Below, piece after piece: positions 1 through 7,959 of a stretch of DNA of 64,000 bases (its first letter is position 1; each line of letters starts with the position of its first letter). The notes beneath the pieces were generated by a model. The model saw nothing but the letters and a program-made list of their open reading frames with translations, did not search any database and was not told the origin of the DNA. The stretch covers positions 62,001 to 126,000 of the forward strand of contig NZ_FRBL01000004.1 in assembly GCF_900142605.1 (NCBI RefSeq), written 5' to 3'. The position numbers and the translations under genes are program-made. The stretch is from Chitinophaga jiangningensis. Its GTDB lineage: Bacteria > Bacteroidota > Bacteroidia > Chitinophagales > Chitinophagaceae.

Positions 1-549
1 CAGATGCCGGTATTTTTCACCAGCATACATCAGCCGGAAACACTCCTGGCGCTAAAGGCGTCTATTGCAGCAGGTGAAACAGTGGTATTCACAGGCTCGT
101 CAGGCGTGGGCAAAAGCTCGCTGGTGAACGCACTGTGTGATCAGCAGGCATTACTCACCTCGCATATCAGTGAGTCCACCGGCAAAGGGCGGCATACGTC
201 CACCCGCCGGGAAATGGTACTGATGGAGGGTGCAGGCGTGCTGATTGACACACCCGGCGTCAGGGAGTTTGGCCTCGTGCTGGACAATCCCGATTTGCTG
301 GAACAGGCACTGGAAATTTCCGATTATGCAGCTGCCTGTCGCTTCCGGGACTGCCAGCATATCAACGAGGCCGGATGCGCGGTGATCGCAGCTGTACAGG
401 ATGGCAACTTAGACCCGAAAGTTTATGAGAGCTACCTGAAGCTACGCCGCGAAGCCTGGCATTACTCCGCCTCGAAACAGGAGAAAAAGAAATGGGAAAA
501 ATCCCTTTCCAGGATGGTAGAAGAGGCAAAGAATATTTCAAAACATTAA
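1..549 (+). CDS. rsgA: Ribosome small-subunit-dependent GTPase RsgA (3' part)
   Basis: C-terminal part of the circularly permuted GTPase that assists late 30S ribosome maturation; the start lies left of the window. Visible are the P-loop GSSGVGKSSLVNAL (about residues 31-44 of the part present), the switch-I-like region with TSTRRE, and the G3 motif DTPGVREFGL. The C-terminal zinc-binding motif follows, with Cys at CRF, Cys-x-His at DCQH and Cys at GCAV, as is typical of RsgA. The permuted order (G1 then G3, with G4 upstream) and the zinc knuckle make the call firm. The reading frame is open from base 1, so the first ATG at 4 is internal. A strong hairpin terminator follows ten bases after the stop. 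The cytoplasmic function is known from the family, not from this sequence. Confidence 0.95.
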   Translation, partial: QMPVFFTSIHQPETLLALKASIAAGETVVFTGSSGVGKSSLVNALCDQQALLTSHISESTGKGRHTSTRREMVLMEGAGVLIDTPGVREFGLVLDNPDLLEQALEISDYAAACRFRDCQHINEAGCAVIAAVQDGNLDPKVYESYLKLRREAWHYSASKQEKKKWEKSLSRMVEEAKNISKH

Positions 550-559
550 TGGCCAAAAG

Positions 560-590
560 GGCGGTATCCTTCATGGATACCGCCTTCTTT
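560..590 (+). terminator. Rho-independent terminator after rsgA
   Basis: A perfect 10-bp stem (560-569 with 575-584, sequence GGCGGTATCC and its complement) with a 5-nt loop is followed by TTCTTT. It lies just after the rsgA stop codon. Confidence 0.85.
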
Positions 591-722
591 GTTAAGCAGA
601 TGTTATGCAACAAACGAAGCAGGCAGGGAAGTACTTTTTATTTGATTTATTCATTTAATATTGGGTACGGCTGGTGAAAGCCTTTCCTACTGAAAATTAT
701 TGACTATCAAACCTGTTTGATC

Positions 723-1697
723 ATGCTCCTTACTACCAGGTTGCTGATGTTCGCAGCTGTCATGCTGCCGGCGCTGACTACTTCGGCACAAACGCCAATA
801 CCCTTATACGAAAATGGCAAGGTGCCCAATGCCATCACCGGCAATTCGGATATGGATACCCTACGCGGCAAAAGCTGGTTAACAGGTGCAGACACCACCA
901 TCCTGCGGGCAAAAACGATTATGCCCACACTTACCGTATACGCACCGCCACCTGGTAAGGCCAGCGGCATCGCTGTTATTGTTTGCTCCGGTGGCTCCTA
1001 CCGCAATGTGGCGGACCGGGTAGAAGGCATACCCGCCGCAGAAAAGCTGGCAGCAGCCGGCATCACTGCATTTCTGTTACACTACAGGGTCCCCCGCCCC
1101 GACCTGATGGTAAACAAGGAAACAGGCCCTGTGCAAGATGCACAACGGGCAATACAGTATGTACGCGAACATGCGCAACAATATAACATACAGGCGGATA
1201 AGGTAGGCATCATGGGCTTTTCAGCCGGAGGCCACCTCGTATCCACAGCAGGCACACATTTCAACAAAACTTATATCGACAATCCCCGTAAAATTAATCT
1301 GCGGCCGGATTTCATGGTGCTCGTATACCCGGTTATCAGCTTTACCGACAGCCTGACCCACGAACTATCCCGCCAAAATCTCATTGGACCAGCCATCACT
1401 TCTGAAAAAATTACGGAGTACTCCAATGAACTGCAGGTAACTGCCAACACACCGCCAACGTTTATCGTACACGCAGTGGACGATAATATTGTTAAAGTAG
1501 GCAACAGCCTCTATTTCGTGGCTGCATTGGAGCAACAGCAGGTACCTGTCAGATTTTTTGTATACACCAAAGGAGGCCATGGCTTCGGCATTAATAATAC
1601 TACCGCAGGAGCGCAGTGGATAGACCCCTGTATCTCCTGGATCAAAGAAGGCGACTGGCAACCGAAACAGCAAAAAGATTACTCGTCCTCCAGGTAA
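723..1697 (+). CDS. Secreted alpha/beta-hydrolase, acetyl-esterase-like
   Basis: Predicted exported esterase or lipase-like hydrolase of about 324 residues. The N-terminus is a signal peptide (MLLTTRLLMFAAVMLPAL then TSAQT). The catalytic triad is visible: the nucleophile elbow GFSAGG (near residue 164), Asp in HAVDDN, and His in KGGHGFG. The HSGG-equivalent oxyanion segment is CSGGSY. The family includes carbohydrate acetyl-esterases (BD-FAE / acetyl-xylan-esterase-like), so deacetylation of a sugar polymer is a reasonable inference; the substrate is unknown. I start at the ATG at 723 rather than the TTG at 717, because it gives a cleaner signal peptide. The 3' end overlaps the convergent acyltransferase gene by 19 bp. 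Confidence 0.85.
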   Translation: MLLTTRLLMFAAVMLPALTTSAQTPIPLYENGKVPNAITGNSDMDTLRGKSWLTGADTTILRAKTIMPTLTVYAPPPGKASGIAVIVCSGGSYRNVADRVEGIPAAEKLAAAGITAFLLHYRVPRPDLMVNKETGPVQDAQRAIQYVREHAQQYNIQADKVGIMGFSAGGHLVSTAGTHFNKTYIDNPRKINLRPDFMVLVYPVISFTDSLTHELSRQNLIGPAITSEKITEYSNELQVTANTPPTFIVHAVDDNIVKVGNSLYFVAALEQQQVPVRFFVYTKGGHGFGINNTTAGAQWIDPCISWIKEGDWQPKQQKDYSSSR

Positions 1698-2854
1698 TGC
1701 ATAACTGTTCGTTTAACCGTATCCGTTGCATCTATGCCCGGACGCTCAATGAAGCGATAGGTAAGGCTACAAACAACCATCAACACTACACTGCATAATG
1801 TAACCATCAGCCAGTGTATTTGTGGCGTAAGCGCCTTGCCAATGCACAGATAAAATACCACAAACAGCAATACTCCGTGTATCAGATAAATGCTGTAGGA
1901 TATCTGGCCCAGCAGGCAGGATGCCTGGTGCGTGAGTATACCAAACAAAGTATTGCCACAGGCAATCGCAATAAAACAAAGGGTAAGGCAAACATAGGGT
2001 ACCGGCGCAAATACATGCGGGAAAAACAACACCGTAAAACACAACAATAGAAGAATAGCCACAGAGGTTAGCCAATGCGCCGCAATACGCTGCACCTGCG
2101 GTTTTCCTGCAATAAATGCCGGAACCATACCACCGGCAAAAACACTCATCCTGGCCAGTGCATTATAGGGATAAAAATATTGAATCACCCAGATAAAAAT
2201 CAGCAACATCAACCCGGCGAACAGGTATGTAACTGCTGTGGCCTTCAGGCGAAAAAGCAGCCAACCCCAGAAAGGCAGTGAAAAATAAAACAGCCATTCG
2301 AAAGCCAGGCTCCACACCACGCCTGCCACTATAAAACGGGTACCACCCATCCGGTTGATGGCAGGCTCCATAAATAATAGCCAGCCTCCTATATGCAGCA
2401 GTAAGTCAGGTAACGGCTCCTTTAACATCCACTTCGATAATATCCCTACCATCAGCAGCAGGAGTAACAGCATAAAGCCATAAAGGGGCAGTATCCTTGT
2501 TAACCGGGAAACATACAATTTCAGCCAATCCAATCCTTTTTGCTTTGCTGCCATTAATTTAGAAAAGAATAGAAAAGCCGTGATCATGAAAAATAGCGAT
2601 ACGCTGGTAGGCCCGAAGTGACTATATACCTGGGATGGCGGCGCCGTCCACCCTCTCCCCTGTAAGAAAAAATACCAGATCACAGCATGATGGAGAAATA
2701 CAAAAAATGCAAGATATCCTCGCAAACCGTCAATGGATTTATAGCGGCCTTCCTGCGGAGTGATATGTAACAGCTTACTGACCAGTGTAATCACAACCAG
2801 CACCAGTAAAAGGATAGGCACAACAGGGAGCAGACTAACAGGGGACATACGCAA
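1679..2854 (-). CDS. Membrane acyltransferase, family 3 (OafA-like)
   Basis: Integral membrane O-acyltransferase of 391 residues with about ten hydrophobic segments. The diagnostic N-terminal signature is present: SIDGLRGYLAFFVFLHHAV (about residues 40-58), containing the conserved His pair, followed by FGPTSVSLFFMITAFLF. Members transfer acyl groups, usually acetyl, to sugars of envelope polysaccharides from the cytoplasmic side. The gene is convergent with the upstream esterase (19-bp overlap of 3' ends). Whether acetylation and deacetylation are functionally linked here is only a suggestion of the neighbourhood. The start at 2854 could instead be the Met codon two residues later. Confidence 0.88.
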   Translation of the reverse strand: MRMSPVSLLPVVPILLLVLVVITLVSKLLHITPQEGRYKSIDGLRGYLAFFVFLHHAVIWYFFLQGRGWTAPPSQVYSHFGPTSVSLFFMITAFLFFSKLMAAKQKGLDWLKLYVSRLTRILPLYGFMLLLLLLMVGILSKWMLKEPLPDLLLHIGGWLLFMEPAINRMGGTRFIVAGVVWSLAFEWLFYFSLPFWGWLLFRLKATAVTYLFAGLMLLIFIWVIQYFYPYNALARMSVFAGGMVPAFIAGKPQVQRIAAHWLTSVAILLLLCFTVLFFPHVFAPVPYVCLTLCFIAIACGNTLFGILTHQASCLLGQISYSIYLIHGVLLFVVFYLCIGKALTPQIHWLMVTLCSVVLMVVCSLTYRFIERPGIDATDTVKRTVMHYLEDE

Positions 2855-2927
2855 GGTATTAGGGGTAGACGATAAGCCAGCAATATCTGAAAACTGACTG
2901 CAGCTGCCCTAACAATTATTCTTCCCT

Positions 2928-2971
2928 AAAAAGAAGCAGAGCAGGGAGGCGGTGCCTTCCTGCTCTGCTTC
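2928..2971 (-). terminator. Terminator of the 20-kb operon
   Basis: A perfect 13-bp stem (2933-2945 with 2959-2971, GAAGCAGAGCAGG and its complement) is followed on the minus strand by TTTTT (2932-2928). It lies just downstream of the last gene of the long minus-strand operon. Confidence 0.85.
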
Positions 2972-2983
2972 ATCGTGTATTAC

Positions 2984-4726
2984 TTACTTCGCTCCTATCA
3001 CCTTAATCCAGCTCACCCCCGGCGGCTTGGTAGTTGCCGGCAGCGTAATCCCAATCCAATCCAGTATACTTGCCGCCACATCCAGGTTGTTAGGCCCTGG
3101 TGTTGTACCCATCAGCACATTCATCGCATCCCAGCGGTATTTACCCACCACAGTAAAATTCTGCCTGCTGCTGCTTTTGTCGTACAGCACATTGCCCGAC
3201 TCCTCATTACCAGACCAGTTACCAATCACATTAGCCGCATACGGACTGGCAGGATCTACACCATATATCTTTGCATTGGCCAGAATGGCCGCATCTGATA
3301 ATACAGTATTGTAAATATGCAGGTCTATCAGGTACATGTCGATTTCGTTATTGTCGTTATAGATCACGGGGCGGTAACCGATAATCAACGGTGCCTGCGA
3401 TTCTATTTTAGCCTCTCCTTTTTTGATGGTGGTAGTACCTTTGGCAGTACCGTCAATATACGCGCTGGCCGTATAGGTATGCCCGTTAGTAGCATCATAG
3501 GTATGTTTCAGTGTAGCCGTGATCGTATGCCAGTTGCCATCACTGATGCCTACGCCGGGGCGTACTTCATTGGCATTTTTCCCATCCTGGTAAGCGAACG
3601 CAATGCTGGTACCATCTCTGTAAAAACCCCATCCGGCAATCGTACCATCCAGTGAATCAATTTTACTCAGAAACGGCGGATAACTGTAGGTATAGTTACC
3701 ACGTGGCCCTTTGTTGAAACGCACTTTCGCCTCAATGGTCATTTCCTTGTCGCCCAGGTTATAAATCCCGCCATCATTGTTTTCTGCGCGGATGTAATTA
3801 CCGGCTCCGCCGGTATAACGAATAGCTGAAGCATGGTAGCCGGGGCCATCCACACGACCCGGTGTAATTACAGGACTGTAATAAATCGTCATATTATCCC
3901 TTTCGTAGTGCGAGGCGCCTCCCATCATGTTGAGATAGCCACCGGTAGTATTCTGGATCACTACCAGCCATTCTTCCTTCGCACTGTCTTTCCTTGCCTG
4001 TAAAGCCTTGATCACCTCGCCGATACGGGCATCCACATCCATAATGGATTGGCGATATTCCGCATTGTCCATAAAACCCGTCTTTTTACCGGTAACTGCA
4101 GGCCCATTAAAATTCACAATTACGATGTTGGGATCAGCAGCTGACAATTCTTTGATCGCTTCATCCGCTACCCCTTTATCTCCTTTGGCAGGATCTACGT
4201 TAACGATCTTGTCGGCCACGTTCATCGTGAAATAGTTGAGGTCAGCCCATTGCGAGATACTGGTGATTTTGGCGCGGTTATCATCTTCCTTAATATAATA
4301 CAAAAAGCTATTGTAGTATTTGATAGGATCGTGACTACCTTCCACAGAACGCGGTATCAGCGTACTGTCCACCACTTTGTGCGACTGCACCGGAAACCCT
4401 GTCATCAAAGAAGACCAGGTAGAACCTGCGGTATTGATGGTATCATTCATTCCGGAAAAAGTATACACGCTCTTCGGCAGCAAACCCGCTATTACCGGTG
4501 GCTTGTAAGTATCCACCAGTCGCGCCACTGCGCCATCAATACCGATGAGCAGTACTTTCCTTTCCTTCAGGGAAGGACTACCAATGAGTTGCGCGGAAGT
4601 ATCCGTATCGTAACGAACCGGCGCCACTGTTTCCCTGGTGCAGGCCGTCATTCCCATCACTACGGCTAATATGCCTGCCAGTCCGTATTTTATATAATTT
4701 GTTGCTAATTTCTGCATAAGATACAT
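2984..4726 (-). CDS. Lipoprotein: degenerate alkaline-phosphatase fold + LamG (paralogue 1)
   Basis: Predicted surface lipoprotein of 580 residues (lipobox GMTAC, Cys29). Residues about 55-290 look like an alkaline-phosphatase / type I phosphodiesterase fold: strand plus Asp in LLIGIDG (Asp64) and TAGSTWSSLMTG (Thr99). Residues about 300-480 form a concanavalin-A-like LamG domain, and the C-terminus resembles DUF4983. Key metal ligands are missing. The D-x-x-G-H motif of phosphodiesterases reads A210-V-T-G-K214, and the DH pair reads T260-T261. It is therefore probably a binding protein and not an active enzyme (inference). It is the last gene of the operon and one of three paralogues here, with a 22-bp gap to its neighbour. 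The start could be Met4. Confidence 0.8.
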   Translation of the reverse strand: MYLMQKLATNYIKYGLAGILAVVMGMTACTRETVAPVRYDTDTSAQLIGSPSLKERKVLLIGIDGAVARLVDTYKPPVIAGLLPKSVYTFSGMNDTINTAGSTWSSLMTGFPVQSHKVVDSTLIPRSVEGSHDPIKYYNSFLYYIKEDDNRAKITSISQWADLNYFTMNVADKIVNVDPAKGDKGVADEAIKELSAADPNIVIVNFNGPAVTGKKTGFMDNAEYRQSIMDVDARIGEVIKALQARKDSAKEEWLVVIQNTTGGYLNMMGGASHYERDNMTIYYSPVITPGRVDGPGYHASAIRYTGGAGNYIRAENNDGGIYNLGDKEMTIEAKVRFNKGPRGNYTYSYPPFLSKIDSLDGTIAGWGFYRDGTSIAFAYQDGKNANEVRPGVGISDGNWHTITATLKHTYDATNGHTYTASAYIDGTAKGTTTIKKGEAKIESQAPLIIGYRPVIYNDNNEIDMYLIDLHIYNTVLSDAAILANAKIYGVDPASPYAANVIGNWSGNEESGNVLYDKSSSRQNFTVVGKYRWDAMNVLMGTTPGPNNLDVAASILDWIGITLPATTKPPGVSWIKVIGAK

Positions 4727-4748
4727 TCGTTAAGAATGAAACAAACGG

Positions 4749-6425
4749 TTAAAAGAATTTAAGCCACAGGCGACCTCCGATTTCCCAGTCAGGATTGAGA
4801 TCCAGATTGAGCCAGTAAGCAATCTGATAGCACAGATCAGTGTTGTTTGGCGGGTTCTGTTTATCCGCATTACCTGCACATGGCAGCACATAGTTCATCG
4901 CTTCCCAGGTGAAGGTGCCGTTTACTTTAAAATCCTTTCCGGCAGCAGCAGGCACCGCATTCCTGAGTACATTCCCCTTACGTTCGTTTACTGGCCACCA
5001 GCCAACGAGCTTGGAGAGGTAAGGATGCTGGTCCAACACATTCGTGCAGCTAAAAGCAGCGATGGTAGCGGCAGGCAGCGTATCATTCCAGATACGCACA
5101 TCAGCCATATAGATCGTAACCGGTGTATTGATGGAACCAGGAATAAAGCCTATGGTAAGCGGTGCAGTGCTGTTCAGGTTACCGAACTCGGTTACGGTGA
5201 CAGCATTGTTATATTTACCATCAGTATAGGTTGAACATACTCTTACATTATTTGCTTTGGTGGCAAATACGCAGGTCAGGTGGTGCCAGTTACCATCATT
5301 GATATCCGCCCCCTTAGCCTGTAAATTTTTAGTAGCACCTGTACCGGAAAGGTTAATCATCCAGTAGCTGCCTTCCTGGAAAAACGTCCATCCCACCTGC
5401 CCGGCTGCAAAGCTGGCGCGCTTGGATAAAAATCCCGGATAGGTTGGATTACTGCCCTTTGGTGTTTTCACCTTACACTCCACGGTAAACTGGTTAGCGG
5501 AGGAAGGAGCACCGAAGTTGTAAGCTGTGGCATCATTCAGCACGGCGTTTACCGTTTTTTCATTCTGCTCATTGAACTTGATACTGGCCGGAATGGTCTG
5601 CGGCTGATCAATCTGGTAGCGGAACAGGTCAGGGCAATAGTAGAGGGAAAAGCTGTTCATTTCGGCATCGCTGTCGGAACCGTAGGATTTATCCAGGCCA
5701 CCGTGGGTGGACTGCACTATCACCAGCCAGTTTTCGTTCTGGTAATCAGGGCGACTGTTAATCGTTTTCAGCAGTTCCCCGATATAGGCATCCACCTGGT
5801 TGATGGCGGCCGCATATTCAGGGATGTAGCTATAGTAACCGTATTGTTTGCCTGCTTTGTTGATACCGTTGAACTGTACAAACATCAGGTCAAGACTGTC
5901 ATTTTTGAGGCGGTTCACCGCTGAATCCAGGACGGCTTTATCATCATCCTTCGTAGTAACTTTTGTAGTGGCATCAGCCAGCAGCGTTTTATTTACTGCA
6001 TCCCATGCTGTTACGGAAATGGTTTTCAGCGCACGCTTGCCGGTTTTTTTAATGAGGCTCAGGAAAGGGGCATACCTGGCACCGCTGGTAGACCTGGCCA
6101 CCAGCGAGCTGTCACGGATTTCATTTTTTGCATAAGGTACGCCGGTGTACAGGGTCGCCAGTGAAGCACCATCTGTAGTAACCGTATCGGCCCTGGTATC
6201 GTAGCTGTAAGTACTGTGTGCCAGCATTTGTGTAATCACCGGTGGCGCCACGGCTTTCACCTGTTTGCCGGCCAGGCCGTCCACCACAATCACCAGCACT
6301 TTACTTTTATCAGTAAACTTAGGTTTGTCCGCCGTATCGCCCGGCACCTCTTCTATTTTAGAGCAGGCTGTTGCCAGCATAGCAATGGTAGCGGCGCAAC
6401 CCAGGATATATTTCACTTTTTTCAT
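4749..6425 (-). CDS. Lipoprotein: degenerate alkaline-phosphatase fold + LamG (paralogue 2)
   Basis: Lipoprotein of 558 residues (LATAC, Cys21) with the same architecture as its neighbours: phosphatase-like fold (about 40-270), LamG-like domain (about 290-470) and a DUF4983-like C-terminus. Asp49 (VIVVDG) and Thr84 (TTDGAS) are kept. The D-x-x-G-H motif reads N189-K-A-G-K193, and the DH pair reads T240-H241, so only one of these ligands survives. Similar segments such as FNG..K.GK..GY and ENWLVIVQ show common descent with paralogues 1 and 3. It lies between the first LamG paralogue and the M60 peptidase gene in the operon. A glycan- or glycoprotein-binding role is inferred from LamG and from the protease neighbour. 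Confidence 0.8.
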   Translation of the reverse strand: MKKVKYILGCAATIAMLATACSKIEEVPGDTADKPKFTDKSKVLVIVVDGLAGKQVKAVAPPVITQMLAHSTYSYDTRADTVTTDGASLATLYTGVPYAKNEIRDSSLVARSTSGARYAPFLSLIKKTGKRALKTISVTAWDAVNKTLLADATTKVTTKDDDKAVLDSAVNRLKNDSLDLMFVQFNGINKAGKQYGYYSYIPEYAAAINQVDAYIGELLKTINSRPDYQNENWLVIVQSTHGGLDKSYGSDSDAEMNSFSLYYCPDLFRYQIDQPQTIPASIKFNEQNEKTVNAVLNDATAYNFGAPSSANQFTVECKVKTPKGSNPTYPGFLSKRASFAAGQVGWTFFQEGSYWMINLSGTGATKNLQAKGADINDGNWHHLTCVFATKANNVRVCSTYTDGKYNNAVTVTEFGNLNSTAPLTIGFIPGSINTPVTIYMADVRIWNDTLPAATIAAFSCTNVLDQHPYLSKLVGWWPVNERKGNVLRNAVPAAAGKDFKVNGTFTWEAMNYVLPCAGNADKQNPPNNTDLCYQIAYWLNLDLNPDWEIGGRLWLKFF

Positions 6426-6460
6426 GCTTTCTTTTTTAGGTAGATGTTAACGCAGCAGGA

Positions 6461-7930
6461 TTAGCGTATATCGTTTAGCCATATCTGTTCGGTCAGCAAC
6501 GGAAGGCCTAGTCCCAGGACTTCACCCCTCGCGGTGGGCGATACGTTGATGCCCCAGTAGCGGAAAAACGGATAAAGGTCTTTTTTAGCATACTTGCTGG
6601 CAGCCACGTAGAAGAAATCTTTCTTCACCACATCGATATAAATCTCACGTTCGGTATGGCGCGCTTCGCGGCAGATATACCCCATCATGCCATAACCATA
6701 TTTCTGAAACAGCTGTACAAACGGTACAAGACGCTGAAATACATCTGTTACCGTTACAAACGTTTTCCCGGTACTATCCTTCTTCGCGAAGTCGAGCGCC
6801 GGCTGCACGAAGTTTTGCTCTGCATCGTATATGCGTGGTGGTTTGGTACCAAAGCGATTAGCGATCTTAAATACAAACAGGTTGTTAGAGGTTTCTGTGA
6901 GCGCATCTGCACCACCCCAGCTCCAGGTGTTGATCATCTGGTAGTTGTGGCCGATTTCATGGCAGGGGCCCCAGCTGGCGCCGCGACTGATCACCGCCGT
7001 ATCGAGAAAGTCGGAATGCCAGTCCAGGTATGCCATACAAGGATAGCCGCTATGGCCGCTACCCAAAGATATCTGGATATCCAGCACAAAGCGGTGCGGC
7101 GTGCCTGGTGCCTGATCAATTGGGTCAGCCGGGTTATCAGAAAGGCCATACCAGTCGTTGTAATCCTTTTCAATCACGTCGTCCCACTTTTTCATCACTG
7201 CTTCGGCGTTGAAAGTATTGAGCAGTCCCACCAGCACCTTACGGTACATGGTAATGATGAAACGTTTACCGCGCAGCTCCACCACTGGCACCTGCGACTT
7301 ACGGACGGCGTCTTTCCAATCAGCGTCTGTAGTTTCTCCCAAAATAAAATCAGGGGATTTACACACATTACTGAAGGTAACGGTTACCTTTTTGGGTGCG
7401 GGACCCGTAGGAATAAGGTAAATAGGACCGCCGTAGATATTACGGATATAGTTCACGCCCGGCAGCACGGTTTTACGGGTAACGATGACGCCTGCACGCA
7501 GCTGTGGCATTTTACCATTGATATTATCCGTATGTGCACCTACCTGTACAGTCATCCCTTCAGTACCCTGTGGCACCACTATCTTAATCAGCTCACCGGG
7601 GCCGGCATAAAAGCCGGTACTGAACCAGTTACCCGGAGGGGAAGCAATGCGGAGCTGCGGCGACACCAGCTTGTAGTTGAGGTCGATGGTAACGGAAGCA
7701 TCCATCAGTCGCGGCTCCACCACAGATACCAGGCCCGGAAATTTACGGGCATCCGGAAAACCGCTGCTGTCGATGCGTGATAAGCTGGTATCGATACTGC
7801 CGATGCCGGTGGTGTCTTCCACCAGCGGCTTATCATACCCGTCTTCATAATTATATTCCTTTGTACAGGCCACAAGCAAGCTTCCCAGCACCAGTACGCC
7901 CGCCAAAGGTTTTATATCGAATATTTTCAT
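6461..7930 (-). CDS. M60-like (enhancin/mucinase-type) zinc metallopeptidase lipoprotein
   Basis: Lipoprotein of 489 residues (SLLVAC, Cys22). Residues about 75-190 form an N-terminal beta domain, followed by the peptidase domain. The gluzincin motif HEIGHNYQ (His324, Glu325, His328) and a downstream Glu346 in ALTETSNN give a complete HExxH...E zinc site. The surrounding WGPCHEIGHNYQ and the Trp-rich stretch after it match the M60-like / enhancin group, whose members cut O-glycosylated mucin-type proteins in animals. It is the only clearly catalytic degradative enzyme in the operon. With two SusCD pairs around it, it suggests attack on glycoproteins at the cell surface (inference). Gaps to its neighbours are 35 and 29 bp. 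Confidence 0.87.
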   Translation of the reverse strand: MKIFDIKPLAGVLVLGSLLVACTKEYNYEDGYDKPLVEDTTGIGSIDTSLSRIDSSGFPDARKFPGLVSVVEPRLMDASVTIDLNYKLVSPQLRIASPPGNWFSTGFYAGPGELIKIVVPQGTEGMTVQVGAHTDNINGKMPQLRAGVIVTRKTVLPGVNYIRNIYGGPIYLIPTGPAPKKVTVTFSNVCKSPDFILGETTDADWKDAVRKSQVPVVELRGKRFIITMYRKVLVGLLNTFNAEAVMKKWDDVIEKDYNDWYGLSDNPADPIDQAPGTPHRFVLDIQISLGSGHSGYPCMAYLDWHSDFLDTAVISRGASWGPCHEIGHNYQMINTWSWGGADALTETSNNLFVFKIANRFGTKPPRIYDAEQNFVQPALDFAKKDSTGKTFVTVTDVFQRLVPFVQLFQKYGYGMMGYICREARHTEREIYIDVVKKDFFYVAASKYAKKDLYPFFRYWGINVSPTARGEVLGLGLPLLTEQIWLNDIR

Positions 7931-7959
7931 GTGCGATTATTTTAGTTAATAAAGGAACA

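Noticed and set aside
6656..7780. Long plus-strand frame (374 residues) opposite the M60 gene
   Set aside because: It is a shadow of the clearly conserved lipoprotein with HEIGH on the other strand. The same holds for the long frames opposite the SusC, TonB-receptor and DUF5008 genes.
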